Source: Hirudo medicinalis
Taxonomy: Eukaryota > Annelida > Clitellata > Hirudinida > Hirudinidae
Length of the DNA stretch: 64,000 nucleotides
Direction of reading: 5' to 3'
Assembly: GCA_011800805.1 (NCBI GenBank)
Contig: MPNW01000344.1
Location: forward strand, 133,581 to 197,580
The first letter of the stretch is position 1. Each line of letters begins with the position of its first letter. This document shows positions 47,382 to 64,000 of the stretch, piece by piece. The notes beneath the pieces were generated by a model, which saw only the letters and a list, made by a program, of their open reading frames with translations, was not told the DNA's origin and did no database searches. Position numbers and translations under genes: made by a program.

Positions 47382-49221
47382 GCTTTTTATTGTGAAACAA
47401 CCACCATAGTTCTGCCTTGCTCTTTTCCTATTTCATGAAGTGCTATCATGTCTCATTCCTTCGATATTGTTGCCTCAGATAAAAGGATGTATTGGTGGAT
47501 TGGGGATGGATATCTTTTGACTAGATGACGTGTTGCGAGCCCATTTGTTTGGTATACAGTTATGTTAATATTTGCAAATTAATCTCGTTTTGTAATAACC
47601 ACTTATTATTATTTTTATTATTATTCAATATTTAACTATTAAATATTAACCAATAATTAACATAATGTTATTTAATGAAGTAACAGAGGGAATGACATTT
47701 TGTTAATGAAGACTGTGGTTGATAACTGGCAGCACTTAATCACGCATAGTGATATTTCAGGAAGTGATTTTGGATGGTCAAAAACTTTGTTCATAGTTTG
47801 CTTTAACCAACCTTGCAATTATGATAACTGGTTTTTATGTCAATCGTGTAAACTTTTATTTATTCGGTTAATTATTGATGGTCCTGCATAATTTATTTAA
47901 TAGTGTCGTGCTGTTAAGTTATGTAGGCTTTTTTATAAGTAGTGGACATTTCTTTTTCATTGACGCAATAAGACGCGTCAGTACTTTTTCGATCAGGTTG
48001 TGTTGTTGGGTTTTACTTTGACTTTTACGGTCAACAGTTTACTGGTAGCTGTTGCAACCTGAAAGCTCATAAACTAATATAGTCCGTGATGTAATTCTCT
48101 GTAATAACTGATTATTTCTGATTTTGTTTTTCCTTTGACATTTCATTGTAAGCAAATTAAACTCTCATTCCTGCATTTTAAACTCTTCTGTAAATTTTTG
48201 TTTCCAAGAAAAATTTTATATTGAAAACATATTTTATATTCGCAATTAGTTGCCATTCAGACATTTGTACATTGATTAATTATTGATGGTATAAAGTGTT
48301 AATTTCTTACCAAAGTTTTGACTTTCTTTGGAGAGGCCTTGATAACCAAGCCTTTCTTTTGTGGTTTCTAACAATGTACAGATTTTAGCAACTTAACTTT
48401 TAATCATGTAATAAAATGTCAGTTGACAAATTGCACTCATATTTAAAAGCATTCACCTCCAAATTGAGACATTTCCTTGTTGATGATCTGCCTAACAAAA
48501 ACTCCAGTTTATCTTGCCCTCATTTCTCTATGTTGGGAATATCTAGGAGCAGAAATAGCTGACACTCTCTACTTTTGTTTCATCAATAATCTAAGCTAAA
48601 GATTCAATTTTCCGTTCTTTGCTGCAATGTTACCATCTCAATGAAATGATTGATTTAAACATTGTTTACCATCACCCACTACAGATTCTTGGATTAGCAC
48701 CTTAACATCCCTAACTGTTCCATCTATCTCGACAAGAACTAGATTTTTCCCCAACCTTTTTAACATAAATAAAACCTGAGAATCCTCACATTCTGCTATA
48801 CAACCTGCAATACATGGTTGACAATATAATTTTTGCATCATGAATGACCAGGTGTCCACCCTCGTCACCATGTGGTGCAACCAGGGCAAACGAGTATGCA
48901 ATACTGCAATCAATTTGACCATATCCAACCCAAGGTGAAAGTCTTATTCTGGTCTTCCAAATTAAAAATCCAGAATGTTGTTATGAACAAGTTAAAAACA
49001 CTGTTAAATAAATAACAAGGAGCTGAACTGTGGATGTTGATGGATAAGCAGCATCTTTAATGATAGCAGTAATAGTTGAATTGCGATGTTAATTTGATGG
49101 AAACAAAACTAATTACAACTCAACCATACAAAACCAAATTTCAGCTGTGACCACACAACAAACAAGTTGATCTCTTCGTCTCACTATTCACCAGACACAT
49201 CTCCATAGCAAAACAAATGAA
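47382..49221. other. MSK 3' UTR and convergent intergenic region
   Basis: AATAAA at 48410-48415 is a possible MSK poly(A) signal. A 96-codon minus-strand frame at 48928-48638 (KNLVLVEIDGTVRDVKVLIQ) looks protein-like but belongs to no family I know and may be a transposon scrap. Confidence 0.4.
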
Positions 49222-49222
49222 A

Positions 49223-49228
49223 TTTATT
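49223..49228 (-). promoter_or_regulatory. Poly(A) signal of the SENP-like gene
   Basis: Minus-strand AATAAA about 195 bases after the stop codon. Confidence 0.55.
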
Positions 49229-49421
49229 TTCAAGCTTCGGAACACGCATAAATACCTTCGAGCAAACACACACACATCCATCGAATGAAACTGTTGCAAA
49301 AATCACTTATTTATATCCCATTAAAAAGCCCTTTTTGGGAGAATTTGTACATTTGTACAACGTTCGGTTGGGTGGTCTATCTTCAACTTTCGATTCAATA
49401 AACTCGACGGTAGATTCAAAT

Positions 49422-52400
49422 CTACATCAGCTTCTTGGTCAATATTTCATACACCATCCTTCGCCTGAAGTATGGCATGTGACTCTGCAGAGAATGAGGG
49501 CATTAGTTTACTAATATTTAATGTATTATGGCTGTTAAGCAGCAATTACTTTGTATAACCTATGCAATAGCATTGGTGTCGTGATAATGGTTTTATAAAA
49601 ACAAAACAATTTTAACTTAATTAGATACAAATTGTATTTGCAATGTTATCATTATCACCAACCTGGTTGAATGTGATCTTAACATTCTTGGTGATATAAT
49701 CAGCAAACTTGCAGGAGAACATGCCACAGTCTGAGCCATTCATCTGTTGTGGAATGCCCTGGAAGAAAAAAGTTCAAAAGTTAACTGCAGAGGTTCAAAT
49801 GCTTCCAGTTACCAATGAAAGTTAAGGTTATAATGATTGTGACCCTAATAATAACCAGTAACAAATAATTAAAATATTGAGAAGCACCAAAGAATCTTCA
49901 AACCTGGACATTGATTTTCTGCCAACCTTTGCAGTCAAAGACCTTCTGCTTTTTGTCCTGCATCTCATCCACAAGATAATTCCTGCAAACAGATGTTAAC
50001 AGGAATACAAGTAAATGTATATATATATATATTAGATAGTATATAAAGGAAACAAATAAATATAGCTAACTCAATGAAACTAATATTTGCTCGGTGCATA
50101 AGAATTAATTGTAGATAATTATTAATGAAGCTCACATCAGGGCATCGAGACAGGCATTATTTTTTCCTCCCATGGAATCATAGTAGCGAACCTCCTTCCT
50201 CGAGAAGTCAATGACCTTTAGGGAATCAAATAACTGCTTATTGAACACATAAAATGCAAGCTGCTGATTCAGCTTTTAACCAAAAATGTCAGTTGAGTAA
50301 AGTATGAGATGGAATAAATCACAATACTGGTTGAGGTTTTGTTTTGTAGTAAGAATGACAAATGTTAAAGAGCTAACTTCAAATAACATTCAACAAATAT
50401 GCATTCAATGATCAAATTTCAATTAATATTGATAGGGTTAGTCATTAATTATTAGTTATTAAAACAACAGCAAAAATAAGAGACAAAACTCACAGCAAGG
50501 CACCAGTGCATGCCCAGATGGACAGGCAGGATGACAAACGAGTGCTCGAAGATGTCCACGTTCTTTGTCCACCTCCTCACAGCCTTTTGACCCCCACTCA
50601 GGACCTTGGGGTAGAAGAAGGTGTTGAAGGCATAGACCTGGGGTAGCTTCTTGTTGCTCTGGCTCCTACCAACTATCATGTTGAAGTAGAAGTTGATGAC
50701 CTGTGCAAGAAGGTTGTATTTTTTTAGAGAAATTTTATTAAACAAAATACCTTAAACTCAAACATTAAAGCCACAAAAGAAACTAAAATAAATAACTCAA
50801 GGAAGGAACTTGAGGAAGCATGCATGTTTAGTCATCATATTCAAGTGCTGTGCTTCTTCTCCATACTTATCCATAACTTCTCTGCATTACACATTTTAAA
50901 ACATGTGTTGCATTAACTGCATGCATTCCAAATACATAGCTTGTTGATTAAAATAAAATCGATCAAACAATAACAAAAGCAGCAGTAATAAGAAATAAAT
51001 TATATAGTGCCACAAGCATAAGCATCAGGGGCTCTTAGACCATTTACATGGCTGTCTCCCAGAGGAACATTGCGGAAGAGCAAGCTGGATTTAGAAAAGG
51101 ATCGTAGCTTTTACAATCGCTCGCAGGAATGCAACCCTGAATTAACTTCTGCACCGACCCGGTACAAATCAGTTCTCACCTCATCATTCAACCAGTTTGT
51201 TCCCTGCAGTGTGGCTATGTCTCGTGCTGTGATTTGAAGCCTGAACCCCTCTGCCAAGACTTGTGACGGATTGCGACAGTTGAAAGCTCTGTCCACCATT
51301 TCTTCTTGCTCGTCTGACAATTCGGGCCAGTCATCTCTCTGGGGCTCTTCAATAATGACATCATCATCTTCTTCCTCCTCCTCCTCAACTCTGATATACT
51401 TTTCTTCAAGGGGTACAGGGAGTCTTCGGGTGAGTCGGATGAGATTGGTGACCTGCAGGCAACCATGAATGAGGTCATTCACATTCACCACTGATGACTC
51501 ATTTTAATATTTACAGTATGCATAAGTCACAAGTACTACGAGTTATTCATCTCTAAGTTCAACAATTCAAGATTTCCATAAACAATGTCCTGGAAAACTT
51601 ATGTTATCAACAATTAATAATATAATATCTCAATATTTTAAGATAAAATGTCAAATTCTATAAGACAAGATTTGTTATTCTGAGCAGTTGATTCAAAAGC
51701 ATGGTAGGCAGCCAATGGCAAGCAAGCAAGCAGATGCCTGACCTTTTCATTGCACTGGGCCTCTCTCTCCTGCCTCAACATTCTCATCTCTTTAATCTCT
51801 GCTTCGGTCTCTCTCACCCTGAGACCTCTGACGCCCACTTCGGCCTTGTCGAGCCTGTCAATCAACCAGAACCACCAGGTAGACAGCAGTTGACAAACCT
51901 TATTACTATTCAACACAACGATTACAAAGCTTGTCACTAGTCACCACCGATCACTTTACAATTTTTGAAAAGTATATTATCATTAAACAATAATCAGGGT
52001 TCACTTACAGATTCTTAAGGTAGTCCTTTTTGACATAAGGAGATGTCTTGATGGAAACCTCAAAGTCCTTTAAAGATCTAAAAAATAAAATTGACTGATT
52101 ACGAGAGGTTTAAATAAATGAAACCATTAATGATTCTGATATAAAAGTCACAGTTTAAATCAAAACAATCAACAATTATAAAATAATGTAAATAATGTAA
52201 TAAGTCAATCAATAAGACTAACCTCAAACCAGGCCTAGCATAATTTTCCTGAGTCGACAGAGATTCAAACCTTTGCCTTGCTTTGTTCTGCATCTTACGG
52301 CTTATTAAATGGTTATCATTGTCATCGGCGCTAGAAGACAATTCACTGTCAGAATCATCAATGGCTATAGTATCTACATAGGCAGAAGTCCTTTTCGAAT

Positions 52401-54724
52401 GGGCGCCCGAACGTCGACCGGTCGTGCAGGATCGATCGAGATGAGACTTTTTCATGGCAACCGATCGGTCGTACGCGATTTCGACGTCCTCCTCGGGAAG
52501 GCGGGATTGCGTGAGGTCGATCCGGTCGGACATTTCCAGGAAGCTGTTCTTGGGCGAGGGTCTGGAGAGTTCGTCCAGCAAGTTGGAGGCCCTCTCCACC
52601 TTCTTCTCCATGGTCCTCCACGAACTACCACGCTCCAAATTGTTGAACCTCCTGGAATCGGTGCTGCCGACGCTAGCCGTGCGACTTTCCGACCTCGGCA
52701 TCGAGGTCGGCACTCTTCCGAAGGAATCCGAAATGCTGCGTGGGCTCGTGCCGGCACTGCCGATCACGATCGGCGAAGTTTCCCTCGCGGGTGAGTCGAC
52801 TCTTCCTTTGGCACGATGTTGGTCCGAGGTGCTCTCGCTATCCGAAATTGTGATGACTTCGGAAGGTGTGTCGGAGTGATTATTCGCAGTGAGATCCACC
52901 GTGTCCAGGAGAGTCGGAGAAACATATTTGGCCAACATTTCCTTGTACTTTTTCATTTCATCAATCCGGAAACACTGAAGGAAGTAAATGTTTACATTAA
53001 AAATGCAGGATAGGATGCGAGACTGGTAACATCCATTTATATAGCAGAAATATGCAATAACTTATCATCTAAGTTATTCAACCTAGATGTGGCTTTTAAA
53101 TGTCCTTTTCAAGTGCAGTAAGTGCGATGACATCATCAAATGCCGACAACCACAGAGTTGAAGAGTCTAAAATTACCAATTACCTTAGTTACCCAAGAAA
53201 ATGGCATCGCATTTTGAATTCTTAACAAAAGCCCTGACTGACAATTTTAAAATTTTAAATTTTTTTTGTTTAAAAATAAAATGGAAGTTGAAATTTAGCC
53301 ATCGGCTCAACATTCTAAGCTAAAATACTCCTTGAATGTGAGATGAAAGGCACATGTTTGTAAAATGCAAAGAAATGTCATCCTCAGAACAGGTCGATCC
53401 AATTAACCATTCATTCGCACCAAATTGACCTGTTTGATGGCAAGCTCTTTCGGCTTCACTTTTTTGTGCAGATAGCGGTCTGCAGCATCTTGACAAGTTC
53501 TCGATCTTTTCTTGTTGGACTGAGGCTCACAAGGATTCAAGATTTGGTCCTTTTTTGAGCTGGCAAACCCCGTCCAGTTCTTGAAGATTGAAGGACTGGT
53601 CGGGTTTCCATTTTGTGGCCTCCGGTAGACCTTTGAACAACCTGACAACGATGGTCTGCTCAATGAATCCGTTCCACCAGCTGAGGTATTGGTATGTTCT
53701 AAAAAGATGTTCAGGCAATCAGTATTTATTTAGCACATTAGTCTTGTGATGACAGTGGAAAGCCACATCCATCCAATATATGAGTCATCAATGCTGGTGT
53801 CTTATATCAAAACCACTTGCTTAGCATTTAAATGCTTAGCAAATTAAATATTTGATTTGGAATACAGTGTGAGTGAAGATGTATTCAATTTCAGCTTTTA
53901 ACATCATAATAATAGCACAATAAAAACTAATAATGTATTTTATTCAATCTCACCTTTGCTGTCAAAGGAAAATGAGGTTTCTTCCGTGAGATTTCTTGCC
54001 GACTTGGAGAAATCATAACCATTCGCTCTCCCGTCCGATACTGATAAACAATTGTTATTTTTGTAATGTAATTGTAATGTTAAGAAAAAGTGATGCTTGT
54101 AACATTATTATTAAGGTAACAATCAAGGCAAATAACTCAATAATATTTTGATAACTTTTAATTATACATATTAATAACTTAGTTATTTTTAATTCTGCAA
54201 GTTCTAAAAAGTTGGCATTTTTATGGCAAATTTGTAAAAACAAAATAAGAATATTATAAAGAATAGTGTCATATTGAATAACATAATGAATGTTATGCCA
54301 TTTATTACCAACTATGTGTTGGAATTCTAAAGTTCCGAACCTTACTGTCAAGTGACGAGTTGTGTTACACATGTGAGTCAGAAATAAAAATATTAAAAAA
54401 ATTGCTGTAAAATGTCTTAAATTATATGAAGAAATATTTTAGGTTGAGAAACAGACGATATTATCATTACAAAAACGATACATTGCGACTCAAACCAACC
54501 GCAACATCAACTTGTCAATCAAAGGCCTCACCGTTTCTTCCGCATTCTGTGGCCGACTTAGAATTAAGGCGTGAACGGGAGGTATCGCAACCGACTAGCG
54601 GCCTGCCGACCTGCCCGACATCCTCGCCCGACCTGGACAAGGCAGGTCTTCTTAGAAGTTCTTCTTCAAAGTTTTCATTTTCCATGGCTCCTTCAATTAA
54701 TAAATTGATGGCAGATGGTGACAT
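49422..54724 (-). CDS. SENP1/2-type SUMO-specific cysteine protease
   Basis: Twelve exons: 54724-54532, 54040-53954, 53698-53430, 52974-52223, 52077-52009, 51854-51743, 51452-51180, 50700-50494, 50215-50136, 49982-49904, 49758-49663, 49484-49422. All have GT-AG borders and consistent phase, for 759 residues. The C-terminal Ulp1 fold has [30 protein letters not shown], catalytic His in [10 protein letters not shown], Asp in YYDSMGG, Gln and Cys in [12 protein letters not shown], and the closing [19 protein letters not shown]. Family members process SUMO precursors and remove SUMO from proteins, mostly in the nucleus and at nuclear pores. The N-terminal half is Ser-rich with basic patches (NKKRSR), a coiled-coil-like Glu/Arg stretch before the protease, and a run of Glu/Asp (51370-51400). 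The start at 54724 is the first ATG after an in-frame stop; a 5' exon could exist. Confidence 0.92.
50000..50040. repeat. Short (TA)n tract
   Basis: tgtatatatatatatattag in a SENP intron. Confidence 0.8.
50995..51152 (-). mobile_element. SINE family A copy in a SENP intron
   Basis: tatatagtgccacaagcata, catcaggggctcttagacca, ggatcgtagc and tcgctcgcaggaatgcaacc are a diverged family A copy. It ends about 30 bases from the splice donor of the 51452-51180 exon. Confidence 0.7.
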
Positions 54725-58205
<3,481 letters not shown>

Positions 58206-59872
58206 TGTGTGACAAGTTATTATCTGGATGAAGTCACTGTCACTCTTTCTGTCTTTGTATTCCTATTTTCGTGCAGCTTCTTCAAGTCTGCAAATCATAA
58301 ACAGCTAAGTTTCTGAAGTAGTTCTTTGTTTACCTTCCATCTTTGTATGACAGAAGATTTGTCCTTAGTTAATTTTTATGCAAGTCTTTATGTTGACAGG
58401 GCCAGTATTTTATTGGCTTGTGATTTTGTGAGTTTTTTTTTATCACATCTGTTGCATCAGTTATGATGACAATTAGAAGCCACTGTATCATTTATTTGTT
58501 GTGCTGAATTACATTTGCAGTGATTTCATTTGATGTTGACGGATGTCAATTGTAGAGTAGCTGGTTTATTTGTCTATAAATTTTCAGATTTCCTTCTGGC
58601 AGTAGGGCTTTCCTTTCTGCATATTGTGGTTGCATAAGTTGCATCATGTTTTCATCATCTTAGTACACCTTCATATCTTTACATTTTTTCACTTTTCTAT
58701 TTCTAGACTCTGAAGCTGGTTTGTGATCTGTCCTCTCTGATGACTGAAATCATTGAATCTGTTTATAAATTATGCAATTTCATTGGTGAATATATTTCCA
58801 TGATGAATCTTGTGATCTGATGAACATGTTTTTCTGTGATGGTTCATGGTTTTTGCTTGCAGGGCACCAGAACTATCTAAAACTAGCTGCATTTCGATGT
58901 GTAAAATGGTCTAGCTTGACATTGATTTTTATTCTATAAGACAGCTTTTGACTACATAAATATATATTTTATACATTGTTCATGACATGCATGCAGTTTC
59001 TGTACCAAATGTTTACTTTGGAACCTAGTAAAAATCTCAGCTGCTGCAATCATCACTGTGACACTTTTAAGAGATGGAATTTTTTTCAAACTGAATTTTT
59101 GTAATTTTTATGTTTTTCTCTTATAAATACTGATTTCATAAAAACATTTTGGCAATCTCCATGTATGCGCTGGGAGTTGATTTATGAGATTTTCAAAGTA
59201 CTTTGCCCATCCGTTGGATGGGGTCTTTCAGTTCATTCCTGCTTATTTATTTTATATTGCATCAATAGTTACCAGTTTGTTGTCTTTTGGTGCTTTTGAG
59301 TAAATTTTTTCTTGACATAACCAAGATTTTTCATTACAAAAGGAGCAAATGGCATTTCAAGATTTTTGTTGATGATTCTGGAGATGTTGTGACAACATTT
59401 GTTAAAGTATGTTCTAATTGTGAACTGCACCAGGGACTAAACTAACATCTAAGTTTATGAACCTCCAAGTTTATTCCAAAAGGTAATAGCAGAAGCAGAA
59501 TAGTGGCTTGGATATAACATAAGCACTTTGGAGTGCATAGTTAATCTCTCTGGTATGCTTTATGCTTCGTGAAACTAGTTGTGGAACATTCTAGTTATTT
59601 CCACATCCAATTATCCATTATTTCCATATAAGTCCAGCATCTTCTTATTTCTAAATTTGCCTGGAATTGCTATTTCCAGATTAAGTTCGTCTTTATTATT
59701 TAATTGAATCATTATTCCTCTGCAGTTTCAGGTTTCATTTTTAGTTCTGTAAGCCAGCATCAAGCTGAGTATTCTATTTATTTTTTTTTGAGCAATTTTA
59801 TTCAGTCAAGCATCGCAATAACAAACACCAAAACAACACTATTAATACTCTTTAACCGCGCAACCGCGTGCA
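58206..59872. other. ARL4 3' UTR and downstream; LINE scrap near 59.5 kb
   Basis: The long AT-rich region after the ARL4 stop has no further gene. On the minus strand about 59540-59455 reads HYSASAITFWNKLGGS, like a LINE C-terminus (FWNxL), but it is very short. Confidence 0.35.
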
Positions 59873-60097
59873 TATTGGCCGAATGGGTTGCGTTCCTGCA
59901 TACGGTGGTAATGGCAGCAGCCGTAATGTCGTGTTCGAAGCCCACCCTGCACTGGTTAGCAGTCGCCCATGGTAAGGAGCGCTATATAAATGGTTAACAA
60001 AGAGCGCTATATAAATGGTTAACAAAGAGCGCTATATAAATGGTTAACAAAGAGCGCCTCTGACGCTATGCATATGGCGCTATATAAATGAACTGCG
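59873..60097 (+). mobile_element. SINE family A copy with an internal 25-bp triplication
   Basis: attggccgaatgggttgcgt, gtcgtgttcgaagcccaccc and gcgctatataaatgaac match the family. The unit gagcgctatataaatggtta plus acaaa occurs three times in tandem from 59976. Confidence 0.85.
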
Positions 60098-61120
60098 TTT
60101 ACATGTTTTATTTTTCTTGCTAATTGATTTTTAACTGCTGGCGTTCGAACTAGGCTTTTTTTTGTGCAACTCATGTCGTTATTTTAAGGACCTGGCTTTC
60201 CCATTGACAGTGATCCAAACTCCATATAAGATCAATATTTTGGGAAAAAATCAAAACACTTTCCAAAGATTAATCATTTTAAGTTTTACTTTGTAAATTA
60301 TATTTTGTAAATTAATTATAAATCTAAACCTGATAAATAAATATAAATCCGTATTAGGAATAATTCAAGATGACAAAATTTGAAATTTAGGGATTAAATA
60401 TATCAAGTTAAGGTTTCTTTTTCTTTTATGATCTTCAAAACATGGCTGGAAATAAAAAGTCATATGGTATGAGTAAAATGGTTTCACAAAGTTAGAGAAT
60501 TGTTTGGGACAGCATGACCCAATCCTCCATGTTGCTTATGTTTTGTAATGGTTCGGTTCGTTGCCCAGCTTTTGTTGCCGATCACATTCGGGGGTGTCTC
60601 TATATAAATGTCACGCTATACAAATTGTTTAATATTGATAAACAAGTCATAAATAAGCCCACACAAGTAGAAATATTCAGAACGATAGGCAACCATGGAC
60701 AATTGTCCTCATAGGGTGGAAGTCAGAACTTAATTTAAAGGAAATAGAGACAAACAGTGTTGCCACCAAACTTTCGCAAATAAATCAAGATTGTCTAAAA
60801 ACATCCAGATCGCATTAAGATAACTGTTAATTATTATTTCCTAATTTATTTCTCCGTTAATAAATGTTTCATGACCAAAAGTACATAAAGATTTAAATAA
60901 TAAAACAATATTATGAGTCACACATAGTTGATTTATCAGTTAAAAATTGTAATTTGCCAGCGAAACAGCAGCCATGCCAATAACTTCTGTTTCACTAGGA
61001 TTATATGAGTATTATCTGAGTACATATACTCAGAGAATGCACACTGAAAAGAATTACTAATCCAGTCAAAAGCTTCAATGTCTTCGGACATGAAGTATTT
61101 GTCAAAATATTCAGCAAGAT
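60098..61120. other. No gene recognised
   Basis: AT-rich. The 66-codon frame at 60514 has no domain I know. Confidence 0.4.
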
Positions 61121-61123
61121 ATG

Positions 61124-62350
61124 TCAGATGCTATTTTTTAAGATTTCTGTCCAAGAACCACTGATATATTTGAAATGACAATTTCGAATCTTGACTGAAA
61201 TCTTGACTTTGAACTTACAACAAGTTCCCTCCTCAGCAACTTGTTTGATTACTTTCTGATGAATGAAATAACAACATAGGCTTGCACATGAAGTCAACCA
61301 AAATACCAAATTTCTTCTGGACATTATTTTGTATGCAAAGATCGTTCAGGAATGGTAATACATTCTCCCGTAAAGTATGGGTAACTGATTCATGCCATCC
61401 TCCTAGATCAATGTGACTCACTTTATTAAGCATTAGTGTAGGGGTCGAAAACCATTTGATGATAATGTCCCATTTTAAGATTTTCAATTCATTTAGCATG
61501 CCAATAATCTGTGTTAATTGTAGGGTCTACCCTCTCTGCTATATTTTTCGAACATATAACAGATAACTAATAACAAAGCAAATGTTTTTGATAATGAGTT
61601 TATTATATTAGTGTTAAATTGGAGATTTTGAATACAAAAAATTAAATTGCAAATAAACTGCTTAAATTAATGTGAGCCTTGTCGTTGCATGTTCATTATT
61701 AACTGTCCAATATCAGGAACATAATTTGTCACTTTCAGCTACTGACTGTTTCAGGCGTCAAGCGACTTCTTCATGGACTTAAAACAGCTTTCACGTGGGA
61801 AAATCTGCTCACAGATTTAAGTTGATCCAAAAGCTCAAAGAATACCAAATGCAATTTTTTTGAAAACAGACGAATGTTTCAGGGAGAGATGTCCAACAGC
61901 TGGAAATAGCAGCTAAATTTTCCAGTTTCCTTCCAGAGTTTTCCGCAATTTCAAAAGTTTTGATGTCCATAATTCGACAGTAATTGTAGTAATTCAACAT
62001 GCTGCATTTCAAAATCATCAATTTCCATCCACCCAAAAAGATCCAGATCTAATTGGGGGGTGGTGAGATCAAGTTTTGCCTGGTTTGTTAAGGTGTTAAA
62101 TTACGGTTTCATGAGTTTGGAAGTCCTTTACTTTTGTTTGCGAATTCTTCTTTGAGTACAATGTACTTAAGCTTAAGCTCATCTATCTTCTTGGAAACTT
62201 TTACAACAGAAAATATTTTTTATTTAATTTACTTTTAAACGATTAAAACGTTGGCAGAGTTTTTTTTTTCTTTTTTTTTTGGATGGTCTGATGAAGAAAA
62301 TTAAAAGCCATTAAAAATCGCTCTGCCGTAGGTGGGCGACCCCTGCTCTG
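61124..62350 (-). mobile_element. hAT-type element relic
   Basis: The right end, read on the minus strand, is caggggtcgcccacctacgg, followed by cagagcgattttt. This is a good match to hAT ends such as CAGGGGTCGGCAACCTxCGG. Leftwards, minus-strand frames (62036-61809, 61499-61233, 61324-61124) are degenerate and might be remnants of a ZBED5/GTF2IRD2-like transposase, but no diagnostic motif survives. The left end was not found. Confidence 0.45.
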
Positions 62351-64000
62351 GCACATCCGAAGGGTCCATGCCTGCAAGTGCGATGCTTTAATATTTAATG
62401 CCTATCACTAGATTTATCATAGAATGAGCAGAGCGTTACTCTCGTGTGACACTCATGTCAACTTTGAGGGGACAAAAGCTTTCAGACTGGAATTCAATGT
62501 TCGTGATGTAATCAAAAGATTACACCAAAAATTATTAAAAGATTTTTCCAGGATGTATCCAACGAAAAGAAGATGCTTCGCGCAACCCCGATATTGGCAA
62601 CTTGAGATAAATTTCCATCCCAAGAGAATATAACATAACATTAATTTATAGTGGTTTAAGCAGGCTAACATCTGGGTGATGAATAACTCCAAAGGTTTGG
62701 ATTAATTATTCAAATTTTGATAGAAAAACAGAGACATGTTTCACACGAGCAATTAATGGCATGGTAGAATTTCAGGCCTTTGCTGGAAGATTGAAAGCAT
62801 TTAGTGAGGAGAAGGAGGTCAGAGAAAAGTTAATGTTCAATAATATTAGACCACAAACGACGATTTTCTCTTCTCCGGAAATAAACCTACATGAACATTT
62901 ATTTTGTCATGCTCATAGGCAGGGGGAGGTGAGCAATGTCCCCATACCATGTCAGTATGCCCCTTCATATTTTTCTAAATTCGTGTACTTTTGTTTGTTA
63001 TAGCTAATTTTAGTAAAATGGCTCCAGTAAGGTTAGGAACGCTTCTGACATCAATATTTATAACATATTATAAGTTTCGATAAAGAAATTACCTAGTGTC
63101 TTTGTTTTCGTTATTTTAGTTTGCTTTTATAGTGTGAAATTAATTGTTTGCCGCTATTCCAGTGATGTTATACTTGGCTGTTGTAACATTTATGTGCACA
63201 TACAAATTTGCTCACCCCACACCTTGACCTATTTTGAAATCCTGGCTACGCCGCTGGTTATACAACCAACGCTTTATAGTACATATATAAGTAGTTCGGA
63301 ATTTTCGGGACTAGGGAACATATGCCAATTTTATAATCGTCTTAATATCCTATTTGTATCTCCCCCATTAATAGTGTTACCTCCGATAAATTATTTGGCG
63401 TGTTTTAGACGAAAAAGTTTCCTTGTTAAACCACATCCAATATATAAAATCTGAAGTTTCTAAAAATATTTGATTGATGTCACGACTCTACCACCACATT
63501 GATAACAGAACTACGTAAGTTATATTTTGGTCTTGTTTCCTTATCTCTCTATTAATGCAATATCGAATCGGTATCCAACTACTCATCTCGTCTTAATTGT
63601 ATGCTTATTTTACACAAGCGTTTGGTTCGGGCTATATTTCACCTCTTTCCCACTTTCTCTTGCAAACATAATTTTGAATAATTTAAACTACTAAACATTT
63701 ACCAATCCAACAACTTCCCGATGTGTGTGTTAAAGCTCAAATAGCTTAATCAATTTCTACCACCACAGTAAAATGGATAATTTTTGAGAACATCGGACAT
63801 TCACAAGCATAATCTAGGATCATCTCAGCACTTTAGACCAGACGTCTCATACAAAACTGAAAACATCTATAACATGTGTCGTTATAAATGAATATGAAGC
63901 GACTTGAAATTTGCACACGCCATTCTCTATGCCATTCCTAGATCAACTGTGCTATTTTCAATTTTTAACTTTCACCTTTTCTAGATCAACGTAATATTTC
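62351..64000. other. No gene recognised; one transposon-end-like motif
   Basis: 63240-63260 read on the minus strand gives ccagcggcgtagccaggatt, a common invertebrate hAT-type end (CAGCGGCGTAGCCAGGATTT). The short frames at 62424, 62761 and 63134 have no recognised domain. Confidence 0.35.

Noticed and set aside
51271..51468. Ser-rich plus-strand frame
   Set aside because: It is antisense to the Glu/Asp run in the SENP exon.
52309..52879. Long frames (161 and 141 codons) opposite or shifted to SENP exon 4
   Set aside because: They are shadows of the 752-base SENP exon, which has matching splice phases on both sides.

Overview
This is animal nuclear DNA. It has spliced genes with GT-AG introns, metazoan gene families (actin, an MSK-type dual kinase, a SENP1/2-type SUMO protease, ARL4, a Tudor-domain protein, a rhodopsin-like receptor), AT-rich intergenic DNA, AAT/GAT microsatellites and tRNA-derived SINEs. 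The style fits a small lophotrochozoan genome. A leech such as Helobdella is my guess, not a demonstrated assignment.

Layout. 1-125: last 40 codons of an actin gene (+). 4.5-9.8 kb: SR-rich protein with a PHRF1/SCAF1-type C-terminal domain (-). 10.2-11.6 kb: intronless divergent GPCR (-). 12.7-14.7 kb: microsatellites, a SINE and LINE C-terminal scraps. 16.2-18.7 kb: 3' part of a Tudor-domain gene (-). 19.8-33.7 kb: dense transposon block (several hAT relics, two Tc1-like elements, Ty3/gypsy integrase, pogo/Tigger start, CR1-like LINEs, a mariner end, SINEs). Inside it sit two related genes joining a RING finger to a C-terminal domain I do not recognise; the copy at 29.6 kb is intact and the copy at 25.5 kb is broken. 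34.3-47.4 kb: 17 exons of an MSK1/2-type kinase (+), lacking only its 5' exon(s), with several transposon relics in introns. 49.4-54.7 kb: 12-exon SENP1/2-like protease (-), tail to tail with MSK. 56.3-58.2 kb: two-exon ARL4 (+), divergent from SENP. 59-64 kb: LINE, SINE and hAT relics.

Exon joins were worked out by hand from splice signals, reading phase and family conservation. The MSK, SENP, Tudor and ARL4 joins keep phase at every junction reported. Each of the three single N characters (13086, 21834, 33242) is flanked by a perfect direct duplication, so they look like unmerged contig overlaps.

The genes do not form one pathway. MSK, the PHRF1/SCAF1-like protein and the SUMO protease are all expected to act in the nucleus. 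The best candidate for something undescribed is the RING plus novel-domain pair at 25.5 and 29.6 kb.
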